Of a stretch of 64,000 nt of DNA, positions 45,713-54,140 are shown in pieces. The notes below the pieces were generated by a model. The model was not told where the DNA came from. It worked only from the letters and a program-made list of their open reading frames with translations, and did no database searches. The position numbers were made by a program, and so were the translations under genes. Position 1 is the first letter of the stretch. Every line of letters starts with the position of its first letter. The stretch comes from Sedimenticola selenatireducens DSM 17993 (GTDB taxonomy: Bacteria > Pseudomonadota > Gammaproteobacteria > Chromatiales > Chromatiaceae). The DNA is taken from positions 129,243-193,242 of the forward strand of contig NZ_ATZE01000011.1 of assembly GCF_000428045.1 (NCBI RefSeq), in the 5' to 3' direction.

Positions 45713-46591
45713 ATGAAGCTGGCCATCATCACCGGACTCTCCGGTTCTGGAAAAAGTGTCGCACTCCATACCCTGGAAGATGAAGGCTACTACTGTATCG
45801 ACAATCTGCCGGTATTTCTGCTGCCTGCATTAGCCGGCGAGCTGGTCAAACGACAGGACAAGCGATTCCAGTTGGTCGCCATCAGTATTGATTCACGCAA
45901 TACGCCCACCGAATTTGAAAGCATCTCCACACTGCTGCAGCCGCTGAAAGCGGAGAAGATTCGCTTTGAGGTTATTTTCCTCGAAGCACAGGACGAGACC
46001 CTGATCAAACGCTTCAGTGAGACCCGGCGGCGTCATCCCCTGACCGGTGGCGCACGTCCGCTGGCGGAAGCGATCAGCTACGAACGGGAACTGATGGCGC
46101 CGTTCCTCAACGTTGCCGACATCCGCATCGACACCAGTCAGACCACTCTGCATGAGCTGCGGCACCTGATCCGTTCCCGCATCACCGAGCGGCTGGATAC
46201 CAAGATTTCCCTGCTGTTTCAATCCTTCGGTTTCAAGCAGGGTGTACCCCGGGATGCGGACTTTGTCTACGACGCACGCTGCCTCCCTAATCCTCATTGG
46301 CAGCCGACGCTGCGCCAGCTCACCGGAAAAGACGAGGCTGTGCAGGCATTCCTCGGTGCGAGCAATGACGTGAAGCATTATCAAGCGGATCTGGCCCAAT
46401 TCCTGGAACAGTGGATACCCCGTTTTGAAACCGAGGGGCGAAGCTATCTGACCATCGCTATCGGCTGCACCGGCGGACAACACCGCTCGGTCTATCTGGT
46501 GGAGCAACTGGCCATCCATTTCCGCGCCCATGGCCGGCAGATTCAGACCCGTCATCGGGACCTGCCACGGGAGGAGAAGGCACCGAATTAA
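45713..46591 (+). CDS. rapZ: RNase adapter RapZ / YvcJ-family ATP-binding protein
   Basis: 292 residues. The Walker A box IITGLSGSGKSVALHTLEDE is at residues 5-24, then YYCIDNLPVFLLPALAG, and the C-terminal half holds FGFKQGVPRDADFVYDARCL, PNPHWQPTLRQLTGKD and IAIGCTGGQHRSVYLVEQL. In E. coli RapZ adapts small RNAs to RNase E to control GlmS; elsewhere the family is only partly understood. The C-terminal GCTGGxHRSV region is well kept. Confidence 0.95.
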   Translation: MKLAIITGLSGSGKSVALHTLEDEGYYCIDNLPVFLLPALAGELVKRQDKRFQLVAISIDSRNTPTEFESISTLLQPLKAEKIRFEVIFLEAQDETLIKRFSETRRRHPLTGGARPLAEAISYERELMAPFLNVADIRIDTSQTTLHELRHLIRSRITERLDTKISLLFQSFGFKQGVPRDADFVYDARCLPNPHWQPTLRQLTGKDEAVQAFLGASNDVKHYQADLAQFLEQWIPRFETEGRSYLTIAIGCTGGQHRSVYLVEQLAIHFRAHGRQIQTRHRDLPREEKAPN

Positions 46592-46604
46592 CCCAATAGG
46601 CAGT

Positions 46605-46724
46605 TTGCAGCCTGGATAAAGCCCAGCCCACGAAAGCCCGCAGACAGGCAATTCCTAACGGGCGGAATCCGGCGCATGGCACGGCGGCCACTCCCGGATT
46701 ACACCACCTTGAGCACAGGTGGTG
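46605..46724. repeat. Degenerate repeat-like sequence and hairpin between rapZ and HPr gene
   Basis: The first part (about 46605-46702) reads like a decayed copy of the common GCCTGGATAAAGC...GGAATCCGG...CCCGGATTAC type of intergenic repeat. It is followed by a clean 8-bp hairpin CACCACCT/AGGTGGTG (46702-46709, 46717-46724). No T tract follows. I judge the repeat by memory of its motif, not by a search. It lies inside what is normally a compact rapZ-npr operon and widens the gap to about 250 bases. Confidence 0.4.
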
Positions 46725-46844
46725 ATGTCGGTTTCACCGGGAGCGGCTTCATCCAGGCTTCGGTGCCATGTGAGATGGATGGTTTGTTACCGGCACGGAT
46801 TGTGCGATATTGTTTCCCCTTGGCATGGGCGATTTGAGCTTTTT

Positions 46845-47114
46845 ATGGTCACAAAGCAGATTACAATTATCAATCGACTGGGACTGCATGCCCGCGCCGC
46901 GGCCAAGTTCATCACCGAGGCGGGACAATACAGCAGCACCATCCAGCTGATCCGAGACGCCAAACCGGCCAACGGAAAAAGCATTATGGAGGTGATGATG
47001 CTGGCAGCCAGCCAGGGTACGGAGTTGACACTCACCACCGAGGGCGATGATGAAATCGAGGCAGCCAATGCCCTCGAGGCCCTGGTCAATGACCGCTTCG
47101 GAGAGCCCGAATGA
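46845..47114 (+). CDS. HPr-like phosphocarrier (NPr/PtsH)
   Basis: 89 residues from the ATG at 46845. The phospho-His is in IINRLGLHARAAAKFITEAG near residue 16, and the regulatory-site segment is KPANGKSIMEVMMLAASQGT. It shuttles phosphate from the enzyme I encoded next to PtsN. The frame is open 42 codons upstream but that part lacks family resemblance. The stop overlaps the enzyme I start by four bases. As no sugar EII genes are seen here, it is probably NPr in the nitrogen PTS. Confidence 0.93.
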   Translation: MVTKQITIINRLGLHARAAAKFITEAGQYSSTIQLIRDAKPANGKSIMEVMMLAASQGTELTLTTEGDDEIEAANALEALVNDRFGEPE

Positions 47115-48832
47115 CCTTTGCCGGTAACGGTATAGGCATCACCCGGGGCATCGCCATCGGCGAGGCCCATATCCTGCAGCGCGGCCTGCTGGAAATCAGC
47201 CCGCGTATGATTGATACCGCCGATGTCCCGGCCGAGATCAAACGCTTCCAACTGGCGGTGAACGGCGCCAGGGAAAGGCTTCATGAGATACGTCAGAAAA
47301 TCCCCGGCAACACCCGCTCTGACATTATCGCCTTCATTGACACCCACCTCCTGATGATGAATGACGCGGCCCTGGTGGAGGTACCGATCAAGTTGATCCG
47401 CAAGCACGCCTACGCCGCTGAGTGGGCACTGCAGTTGCAGCGGGAATCCCTGGTGCAGGTGTTCGACACCATGGATGATCCCTACCTGAGAACACGCAAG
47501 GATGATGTGGAACATGTGGTGAATCAGATCCAGATGGCCCTGCTGGATCTGGATGATGAGAGCAACGACAACCTCAGTGGCAAGGTGATCCTGGCCCAGG
47601 ACCTCACCCCGGCCGACACCATTGTGATGCGCCATCAGGGAATCGCCGCCTTCATTACCGAGTTTGGCGGCCCCATGTCCCATACAGCCATTCTGGCCCG
47701 CAGTCTCGATATACCGGCGGTTGTTGGTGTGCACAGCATCACCCGGTTGCTGCACCAGGGTGAAACCGTGGTGGTGGATGGAGAGCAGGGAGTAATATTG
47801 GCAGATGCCGATCAGGCCACCCTCGCCCATTATCAACAGCGGATCAGCGCCGCCCAGAGCCGGGCCACCCAATTACGCAACCTGATCGGCAAGGCCGCCA
47901 CCACCCGTGAGGGTGTGCGGGTACATCTGATGGCCAATATCGAACTCCCGGAGGATATTGAAACCACCCGGGAACTTCAGGCCGATGCCGTCGGCCTCTA
48001 CCGTACCGAATTTCTCTATATGAACCGGCAGGGCATGCCGGATGAAGAGGAGCATTACCAGACCTACCGCCGGGTGGTGGAAGGACTCGACGGTATCCCG
48101 ATCACCATACGCACCCTGGACCTGGGTGCCGACAAACAGGTCGACGGTTGCACTTCCTACTGCTGCAATCCGGCACTCGGGCTGCGCGCCATCCGTCTCT
48201 GCCTGAAGGAACCAAAAATGTTCCAGCCCCAGCTGCGGGCTATCCTGCGCGCTGCCGTTCACGGGCCGGTACGGATTATGATCCCGATGCTCTCCAATCT
48301 CCAGGAGGTGCGCAAACTGAAGGCCCTGCTGGCCGAAACCGAAGCCGCATTGAGTGCCGATGGCATACCGTTCGCCAAAGACATCCCGGTGGGTGGGATG
48401 ATCGAGGTGCCAGCCGCCGCCCTGGCCGCCGACGCCTTCACCCGCGAACTGGATTTCCTCTCTATCGGCACCAATGACCTGATCCAGTACACCCTGGCGA
48501 TCGACCGCGTGGACGACGAAGTAAACTATCTCTATGACCCGTTACACCCCGCCATCCTGCGTCTCATTCAGATGGTAATCACTGCGGGCCAGCGCGCCGG
48601 TATCCCGATCAGCATGTGCGGTGAAATGGCCGGTGATCCACGCTACATCCCGCTGCTGATCGGCATGGGCCTTCGGGAATTCAGCATGCAACCGGGGTCG
48701 CTGTTAATCGCCAAGGAGCGATTGCTGCAACTGGATGCGGCCAAACTGGCCAAACAGACGCGCAGGCTGATGAAGCGACTGGGCGAGAGCGATTTTGAGC
48801 AGCTGCTGGGGAAAATCTGCGCCCTGCACTGA
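47111..48832 (+). CDS. ptsP: Phosphoenolpyruvate-protein phosphotransferase (enzyme I)
   Basis: 573 residues, the length of sugar-type enzyme I (PtsI), without the N-terminal GAF domain of E. coli PtsP (748). N-terminal GIGITRGIAIGEAHILQ, the phospho-His in FGGPMSHTAILARSLDIP near residue 190, the PEP-site region LYRTEFLYMNRQGMPDEEEH, and the C-terminal DFLSIGTNDLIQYTLAIDR and ISMCGEMAGDP. Genomic setting (ptsN, HPr) argues for the nitrogen branch, so the symbol ptsP is given by role; ptsI is equally defensible. The HPr gene overlaps it by four bases. Confidence 0.94.
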   Translation: MTFAGNGIGITRGIAIGEAHILQRGLLEISPRMIDTADVPAEIKRFQLAVNGARERLHEIRQKIPGNTRSDIIAFIDTHLLMMNDAALVEVPIKLIRKHAYAAEWALQLQRESLVQVFDTMDDPYLRTRKDDVEHVVNQIQMALLDLDDESNDNLSGKVILAQDLTPADTIVMRHQGIAAFITEFGGPMSHTAILARSLDIPAVVGVHSITRLLHQGETVVVDGEQGVILADADQATLAHYQQRISAAQSRATQLRNLIGKAATTREGVRVHLMANIELPEDIETTRELQADAVGLYRTEFLYMNRQGMPDEEEHYQTYRRVVEGLDGIPITIRTLDLGADKQVDGCTSYCCNPALGLRAIRLCLKEPKMFQPQLRAILRAAVHGPVRIMIPMLSNLQEVRKLKALLAETEAALSADGIPFAKDIPVGGMIEVPAAALAADAFTRELDFLSIGTNDLIQYTLAIDRVDDEVNYLYDPLHPAILRLIQMVITAGQRAGIPISMCGEMAGDPRYIPLLIGMGLREFSMQPGSLLIAKERLLQLDAAKLAKQTRRLMKRLGESDFEQLLGKICALH

Positions 48833-49231
48833 ATCGCCTCAATCGGTGGGAAACTGAACAAGCGTTATTCAGCACTCGCTGGAGACACAGAAAAAAAGCG
48901 TAGGATGGGCAAAGCTTGCGTGCCCATCAAATCTCTAGATGATGGGCAGGTCGCTGCGCTCCTTTGCCCATCCTACGGTGCTCTCGTAACACACAAGGAT
49001 GGGTAAAAACCGAAATCACCGGTCCGGTAAAAGGCTGGCACACGCCGTTTTTGTCCATCCCCCCTCATCTACCATTCACAGTCAGAACCCCCTGATTCAG
49101 GCTGAAAAATGGCCGAAAAAACGGTATTCGCGTTTATTCATGCCGTATGTCTCCCGCTTGTCATCTGCAACTGCTAGAATCGGCCCCGTCTGACCCACCC
49201 ACCCTTCACTTGGCGAGGAACCACATCAGTC
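48833..49231. other. Gap between enzyme I gene and mgtE
   Basis: This 399-base gap contains the palindromic repeat listed separately at 48899-48977. The remaining 250 bases before mgtE are richer in A+T around 49110-49180, where its promoter probably lies, but I see no strong -35/-10 pair and no magnesium-riboswitch (M-box) signature. No reading frame here looks coding. Confidence 0.4.
48899..48977. repeat. 79-base nested palindrome (dispersed-type repeat)
   Basis: CGTAGGATGGGCAAAG (48899-48914) is the exact reverse complement of 48962-48977, and inside it TGCCCATCA (48921-48929) pairs exactly with TGATGGGCA (48940-48948). The whole would fold as a long cruciform or RNA hairpin. The CGTAGGATGGGCAAAG motif is one that I remember from many proteobacterial intergenic regions, so this is probably a short non-autonomous mobile repeat. 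It may also end the enzyme I transcript. Confidence 0.75.
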
Positions 49232-50593
49232 ATGTCTGATCAGGTACCTGTACAAACTGGCAGCACCCGTCTGGAGCGCCTGCACGCGGCCCTGGAGAGC
49301 GGCACCCTGCAACAAGCCAGGCGAATGCTGAACGCCCTCCATCCCGGTGAGATTGCCCACCTGCTGGAATCGTTGCCGCTCACCCAGCGCGATATCGTCT
49401 GGGGTCTGGTGAATGAGGAGAACGGCGGTGAGGTGCTGATCCTGGTCGCCGATGAGGTGCGGGCCGACCTGATCAGCAAAATGGATACGGAAGAACTGCT
49501 GGCCGCCACCGAGGGACTCGACACCGACGACCTGGCCGACCTGGTCCAGGAGCTCCCGCTGGCCATTACCCGGGAGATCCTCGACTCCCTGGATCACCAG
49601 CGCAGAGAACAGCTGGAAGCGATCCTCTCCTATCCGGAGGATACCGCCGGCGGTCTGATGAACCCGGATACCATCACCGTGCGCCCGGAAGTGACCCTGG
49701 ACGTAGTGATGCGTTATCTGCGCCACTTTAGAGACAAGATGCCCCCGCAGACCGATATCCTGATGGTGGCCAACCGGGATGGAAAGTACCTGGGGGTTCT
49801 CCCCCTCACCGTGCTGGTCACGCACGATCCGGATGAGACAGTGGCGGAGGTGATGTCCCTGGATGTGCGCGGCATTCCGGCCAGTTGGGACGACGGCAAG
49901 GTGGCCAACCGCTTCGAGCAGCATGACCTGATCTCAGCCCCGGTGGTGGATGACAACGGCAAACTGATCGGCCGCATCACCATCGATGACGTGGTGGACG
50001 TGATTCGTGAGGAGGGCGAGCACCAGTTCATGGGCCAGGCCGGTCTTTCGGAAGACGAGGACATGTTCGCACCGGTCTGGATCTCCACCCGGCGGCGGGC
50101 TCTCTGGCTCGGCATTAACCTGATCACCGCCCTGCTTGCTTCCTGGGTGATCGGCCTGTTCGAGGCGACTATCGAGAAGGTGGTGGCGCTGGCGGTACTG
50201 ATGCCGATTGTCGCCAGCATGGGCGGCATTGCCGGCAGCCAGACCCTGACCCTGACCATACGCGGCATTGCCCTGGGTCAGCTCTCCAGCAAGAATACCC
50301 GCTGGTTGATCCTCAAGGAACTGGCCGTGGGCACCCTGAACAGCCTTATCTGGGCCGGGGTAGTGGCAGTGATTGCCGGCTTCTGGTTCCACGATGCGAA
50401 CATCGGACTGCTGATTGCCACGGCCATGTGCATCAACCTGATCCTCGCCGCCCTTACCGGCACTGTGCTGCCGATGGCCCTCGCCCGGCTCGGCATCGAT
50501 CCGGCGCTGGCCGGCTCGGTGCTGCTTACCACCGTGACCGATATCGTCGGCTTCCTCTCCTTCCTGGGTCTCGCCACCCTGTTCCTGATCTGA
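49232..50593 (+). CDS. mgtE: Magnesium transporter MgtE
   Basis: 453 residues. An N-terminal helical superhelical domain (RMLNALHPGEIAHLLESLPL, LVQELPLAITREILDSL) is followed by paired CBS domains at about 135-255 (AGGLMNPDTITVRPEVTLD, DLISAPVVDDNGKLIGRITI), then five membrane helices from near residue 288 (LGINLITALLASWVIGLFEA, MPIVASMGGIAGSQTLTLTI). The cytoplasmic domains gate the channel by intracellular magnesium. It ends only six bases from the convergent iorA. Confidence 0.96.
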   Translation: MSDQVPVQTGSTRLERLHAALESGTLQQARRMLNALHPGEIAHLLESLPLTQRDIVWGLVNEENGGEVLILVADEVRADLISKMDTEELLAATEGLDTDDLADLVQELPLAITREILDSLDHQRREQLEAILSYPEDTAGGLMNPDTITVRPEVTLDVVMRYLRHFRDKMPPQTDILMVANRDGKYLGVLPLTVLVTHDPDETVAEVMSLDVRGIPASWDDGKVANRFEQHDLISAPVVDDNGKLIGRITIDDVVDVIREEGEHQFMGQAGLSEDEDMFAPVWISTRRRALWLGINLITALLASWVIGLFEATIEKVVALAVLMPIVASMGGIAGSQTLTLTIRGIALGQLSSKNTRWLILKELAVGTLNSLIWAGVVAVIAGFWFHDANIGLLIATAMCINLILAALTGTVLPMALARLGIDPALAGSVLLTTVTDIVGFLSFLGLATLFLI

Positions 50594-50599
50594 TCCGGA

Positions 50600-52483
50600 T
50601 CACTCCTCGATCGGCTCTATCCTGGAGAGATCGGCCGGCAATATCGCCTCCGGCCCGCAGGTCTGCAAGCAGATATCACAACCTGTACAGGCGGCGGATT
50701 CGATGCGCACCCACGCCTTCATCACCTCTCGCCCGCCCTTGCGCACCTCGGTCTCCCGCCGGGTCACCAGGATGGCCGGACAACCGACACTCAGGCAGTT
50801 GGCACAGCCGTTACATTTGTCCGCCTCCACCATCAGGGGACGACGCGGTGCAAAGCGGTCGGTCAGCACACAGGGACGCTTGGCCACGATGACCGAAGGC
50901 ACCGGCGCCGCCATCTCCTGCTTGACGATCTTGTAAAGCACCGGCAGATCATAAGGGTCCACCACATGCACGCGCTCCCGGTCTACGCCCAGGGCACAGG
51001 CCAGCTCGGCAAAATCCACCTTCGGCGCCTCCCGGCCCCGCAGGTCGCGCCCGTTGCCATGGTTGTTCTGGCCTCCGGTCATGCCGGTGGCGGAGTTGTC
51101 CAGGATCATCACCGTCACATTGCCCTGGTTGTAGACCAGGTCCAGCAGCCCCTGGATACCGAGATGCAGGAAAGTGGAGTCACCAATAATGGAGAAGATC
51201 CCCTTCTCCTTGTCGCTCTCACCGCGCCCGAGATCCATACCCAGACCGATGCCGATCGCCGACCCCATGCAGATACAGGTATCCAGGGCATTCCAGGGCT
51301 TGCCGGCACCTAAAGTGTAACAGCCGATGTCACCGGCAAAATTGGCCCGCTTGCGCAGCCGCGACAAGGTATAGAAGACCGCCAGATGGGGGCAGCTGAC
51401 ACACATGGTGGGCGGACGGGGGAACAGTGCCTGTACCGGCGGTATCGCTATCGGCTGGGCAGGCGGCTGTTCAACTTCACCGTTCAGACGAGCGATACCC
51501 CGGCGCAGGATCTCCGGTGCCAGTTCGCCGCTGGCAGGCAGGATATCCTTGCCGCTGACAGTCAGACCGGCAGCCTTGAGTTCATTCTCGATCAGCGGCT
51601 CGGTCTCCTCCACCACAATCAGGGACCCAACCCCCCCGGCAAATTGCCGGATCTGTTCCACCGGCAGTGGATGGCTGAAACCGATTTTGTACACTGGCGC
51701 CTCGGGGAACGCCTCTTTCACATGGACATAGGCAGGTCCTGAGGTTACAAAACCATACCGCTGATCGCTGCCGGGTTGCGATGAATTGAGGGGAGACTGC
51801 TCACTGTAGGCGCGCAATTTCCCATCCCGCTGGTGCTGCAACTGCAAACGGTTTTTTGCGTTTCCCGGCACCATCACCCAATGAGCAGGATCGGGGGTAA
51901 AACCTGCGGCAGCATGTTGTTGGCGTTGACCGGTGGAGACCACTCCCTTGACATGACAGATCCGTGTGGTCAGGCGCAGAATCACCGGGCAATCAAACTG
52001 TTCGGAGAGTTCAAACGCCTCAAGCACCATCGCATACGCCTCCTGGGAATCGGCCGGCTCCAGCACAGGCAGATGGGCGAAACGCCCCCAGTAGCGCGAG
52101 TCCTGTTCGTTCTGGGACGAGGACATGCCCACATCGTCGGCAATAGCGATCACCAGCCCACCCACCACCCCCGCCAGGGTCTGGGTCATCAGTGCATCAG
52201 CCGCTACATTCATACCGACATGCTTCATGGCGCAAAAGGCTCGCGTGCCGCACATCGAGGCTCCGATGGCTACCTCCAGCGACACCTTCTCATTGGGTGA
52301 CCAGTTGGCATGGATATCGTCATAGGTACCCAGGTATTCCAGGATTTCGGTCGCTGGTGTCCCGGGATAGGCCGTGGCGACGCGGGCGCCAGACTCCCAG
52401 ACCCCCCGGGCCACAGCCTCGTTTCCGGACATGAAACGCCGACTGGCCAGGGCAGGGTTGATCTCTTCAGCGAGCGCATTCAC
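50600..52483 (-). CDS. iorA: Indolepyruvate ferredoxin oxidoreductase, alpha subunit
   Basis: 627 residues, a fused 2-oxoacid:ferredoxin oxidoreductase subunit. The N-terminal pyrimidine-like domain has ARVATAYPGTPATEILEYLG and KVSLEVAIGASMCGTRAFCA. The ThDP-binding domain has FAGDIGCYTLGAGKPWNALD and IIGDSTFLHLGIQGLLDLV with LDNSATGMTGGQ. A C-terminal ferredoxin domain has CNGCANCLSVGCP and CTGCDICLQTCGP. The GTG start at 52483 has GAGGA upstream. It oxidises aryl pyruvates to acyl-CoA, with iorB as gamma partner. No iorB is adjacent: downstream is mgtE and upstream a divergent regulator. Confidence 0.93.
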   Translation of the reverse strand: MNALAEEINPALASRRFMSGNEAVARGVWESGARVATAYPGTPATEILEYLGTYDDIHANWSPNEKVSLEVAIGASMCGTRAFCAMKHVGMNVAADALMTQTLAGVVGGLVIAIADDVGMSSSQNEQDSRYWGRFAHLPVLEPADSQEAYAMVLEAFELSEQFDCPVILRLTTRICHVKGVVSTGQRQQHAAAGFTPDPAHWVMVPGNAKNRLQLQHQRDGKLRAYSEQSPLNSSQPGSDQRYGFVTSGPAYVHVKEAFPEAPVYKIGFSHPLPVEQIRQFAGGVGSLIVVEETEPLIENELKAAGLTVSGKDILPASGELAPEILRRGIARLNGEVEQPPAQPIAIPPVQALFPRPPTMCVSCPHLAVFYTLSRLRKRANFAGDIGCYTLGAGKPWNALDTCICMGSAIGIGLGMDLGRGESDKEKGIFSIIGDSTFLHLGIQGLLDLVYNQGNVTVMILDNSATGMTGGQNNHGNGRDLRGREAPKVDFAELACALGVDRERVHVVDPYDLPVLYKIVKQEMAAPVPSVIVAKRPCVLTDRFAPRRPLMVEADKCNGCANCLSVGCPAILVTRRETEVRKGGREVMKAWVRIESAACTGCDICLQTCGPEAILPADLSRIEPIEE

Positions 52484-52605
52484 AAATGGAGTCCTCGGTC
52501 ACGGTGAGACGCGGCAACCCGGGAATGCCGGATGACCGTCCTCTCTATGGATAATCAAGGCGGCAAGGTTACCATTAATACGCTTCAATCATTTTGCAAA
52601 TAACC

Positions 52606-52611
52606 TATAAT
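52606..52611 (+). promoter_or_regulatory. Likely -10 box of the Lrp-family gene
   Basis: A perfect TATAAT lies 55 bases before the start codon at 52666. The -35 region about 17 bases upstream (CTTCAA at 52583-52588) is poor. The weak -35 next to a strong -10 is what one sees where an activator or autoregulator acts, here perhaps the Lrp protein itself between the divergent iorA and lrp genes. Confidence 0.45.
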
Positions 52612-52665
52612 CAACCCTGTTTATTGCAACAAATTCGCAGCAAAGCCCACCAAAAAGAGAAAATA

Positions 52666-53157
52666 ATGCACGACAAGGCACTTGATACAGCCGACCTCCG
52701 AATACTGGCTCACCTGCAGAGCCATGCCAAAGCCTCCAACCATGAACTGGCAGAGGTGGCATTCCTCTCCCCTTCCCAATGCCACCGTCGGGTAAAGCGA
52801 CTGGAGGAACTGAATATCATCCGCGGCTATACCACGCAGATCGATCCACAGGCACTGGGACTGGAGATCACTATTTTTGTCAATGTCTCCCTGGATGCCC
52901 ACGGTCCCAACCCGGCACAACGCTTCAGCGACGCGATTAAAAATGTGCCCGAAGTGATCGAGTGCTTCTCCCTGACAGGCGAGACCGACTACCTGATCAA
53001 GGCGCGGCTACCCAACCTCAAGGCGATGTCGGAGTTTCTGATGCACCGACTGATGTCGGTACCCGGGGTGGGCAGTATCAAGACCTCGGTGGTGGTCGAG
53101 GAGATCGAGTGCGCGCCGGGGCTGATCAACGCCACCCTTTCGGATTCAAGATCATAG
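52666..53157 (+). CDS. Lrp/AsnC-family transcriptional regulator
   Basis: 163 residues from the ATG at 52666. Helix-turn-helix: DTADLRILAHLQSHAKASNH and ELAEVAFLSPSQCHRRVKRL, then the RAM ligand domain with VIECFSLTGETDYLIKARLP and MSVPGVGSIKTSVVVEEIE. Such regulators sense amino acids and act as octamers. The divergent arrangement with iorA, whose substrates come from aromatic amino acids, suggests local control of iorA by an aromatic amino acid. This is an inference from position. Confidence 0.93.
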   Translation: MHDKALDTADLRILAHLQSHAKASNHELAEVAFLSPSQCHRRVKRLEELNIIRGYTTQIDPQALGLEITIFVNVSLDAHGPNPAQRFSDAIKNVPEVIECFSLTGETDYLIKARLPNLKAMSEFLMHRLMSVPGVGSIKTSVVVEEIECAPGLINATLSDSRS

Positions 53158-53205
53158 GGCGCCACGTTCGCCAATGGGCGACGTCTCCGATGGAGGCATG
53201 GGCAC

Positions 53206-53258
53206 GAAAAAAGGGTTGACGCTCCAACAGAATCGGTCCACCTTTAGCGCCTTTTTTC
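53206..53258 (+). terminator. Terminator after the Lrp-family gene
   Basis: GAAAAAAGG (53206-53214) pairs with CCTTTTTTC (53250-53258), and inside them CGCT (53220-53223) pairs with AGCG (53246-53249). The six T's in the right arm serve as T tract for the plus strand. It lies between the regulator and ppnP. Confidence 0.55.
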
Positions 53259-53276
53259 ATCCCCGGGAGTCACCCC

Positions 53277-53558
53277 ATGTTCAAGATCAACCAGTACTTT
53301 GACGGCAATGTCGCCTCCATCGCCTTTCAGACCGCCACCCTGCCGGCGACTGTCGGCGTCATGGCCGTGGGTGAGTATGAGTTCGGCACCAGCCAGAAGG
53401 AGACCATGACCGTGGTCAGCGGTTGTCTCACTGTCAAGTTGCCGGGTGCAGCCGACTGGCAGGATTATCGGTCCGGTGAACAGTTTGTCGTGGAGGCAGG
53501 GGCGAAGTTTCAGCTCAAGGTAGCGGTCGAGACCGCCTATCTCTGCACCTACGAATAG
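53277..53558 (+). CDS. ppnP: Pyrimidine/purine nucleoside phosphorylase PpnP
   Basis: 93 residues, a small cupin (formerly DUF1255). Motifs: [55 protein letters not shown] and [14 protein letters not shown]. In E. coli it phosphorolyses several nucleosides. CGGGAG lies six bases before the ATG. It stands alone, downstream of the terminator above. Confidence 0.94.
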   Translation: MFKINQYFDGNVASIAFQTATLPATVGVMAVGEYEFGTSQKETMTVVSGCLTVKLPGAADWQDYRSGEQFVVEAGAKFQLKVAVETAYLCTYE

Positions 53559-53573
53559 TCACGCCGGGCACCG

Positions 53574-54122
53574 TCAACCGGTGAATGCCCCCTCGGAGCT
53601 CAGGTATTCCAGCTCTTCAGGAGTGCTCGGTCGGCCCAGAATGGCGTTGCGGTGGGGGAAGCGCCCATAGCGGCGCACAATCTCCCGGTGGTGCCGGGCA
53701 AAGGCAAGGTTATCCTGCAGCCCGGCACGCTCATAGAGCTCGACAGATCTATCCTGGTCGTCCGGGTCCTCGCTGTGCATGTAGGGCATGTAGAGAAAGG
53801 CACAGCGGGCTCCGCTCAGGGTCTCATCAAAGCTGCGTTTAATGGCAACTCCGGCAACAGTCCTGGCCTGGGCTTCGGTCTGAAAGCTCTCAGGCCGGCC
53901 GCGGAACATATTCAGCGGAAACTGATCCAGCAGGATCACCAGGGCCAGACAACCCTCGGCGCTGGTCATCCAGTGATCCAGCTGCCCCTCGGATGCCAGT
54001 ACCCAGAGGCGCTCAAAGCGGTCACCGATCTCCTGGTCCAGCTCCGGTGTGGGAGAGAACCAGTGCCGACAGACCGGCTCGGTAAACCAGTAGTCGAGGA
54101 TTTCCTGTGGTTCAATCGCCAT
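53574..54122 (-). CDS. DUF924 family protein
   Basis: 182 residues: EILDYWFTEPVCRHWFSPTP at the start, LALVILLDQFPLNMFRGRPE near residue 62, RCAFLYMPYMHSEDPDDQDR near residue 105, and FARHHREIVRRYGRFPHRNA near 140. These are the DUF924 hallmarks (W-F, LDQFPRN, YMPxxHSE, GRFPHRN). The family resembles a helical repeat with an unknown, possibly metal-related activity. The start at 54122 has GGGGGA upstream. A GNAT gene lies just upstream, 18 bases away. Confidence 0.93.
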   Translation of the reverse strand: MAIEPQEILDYWFTEPVCRHWFSPTPELDQEIGDRFERLWVLASEGQLDHWMTSAEGCLALVILLDQFPLNMFRGRPESFQTEAQARTVAGVAIKRSFDETLSGARCAFLYMPYMHSEDPDDQDRSVELYERAGLQDNLAFARHHREIVRRYGRFPHRNAILGRPSTPEELEYLSSEGAFTG

Positions 54123-54140
54123 CTCGATTCCCCCGTTTCA

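Noticed and set aside
49000..49231. Magnesium (M-box) riboswitch before mgtE
   Set aside because: The region lacks the conserved M-box core and is too short and unstructured.
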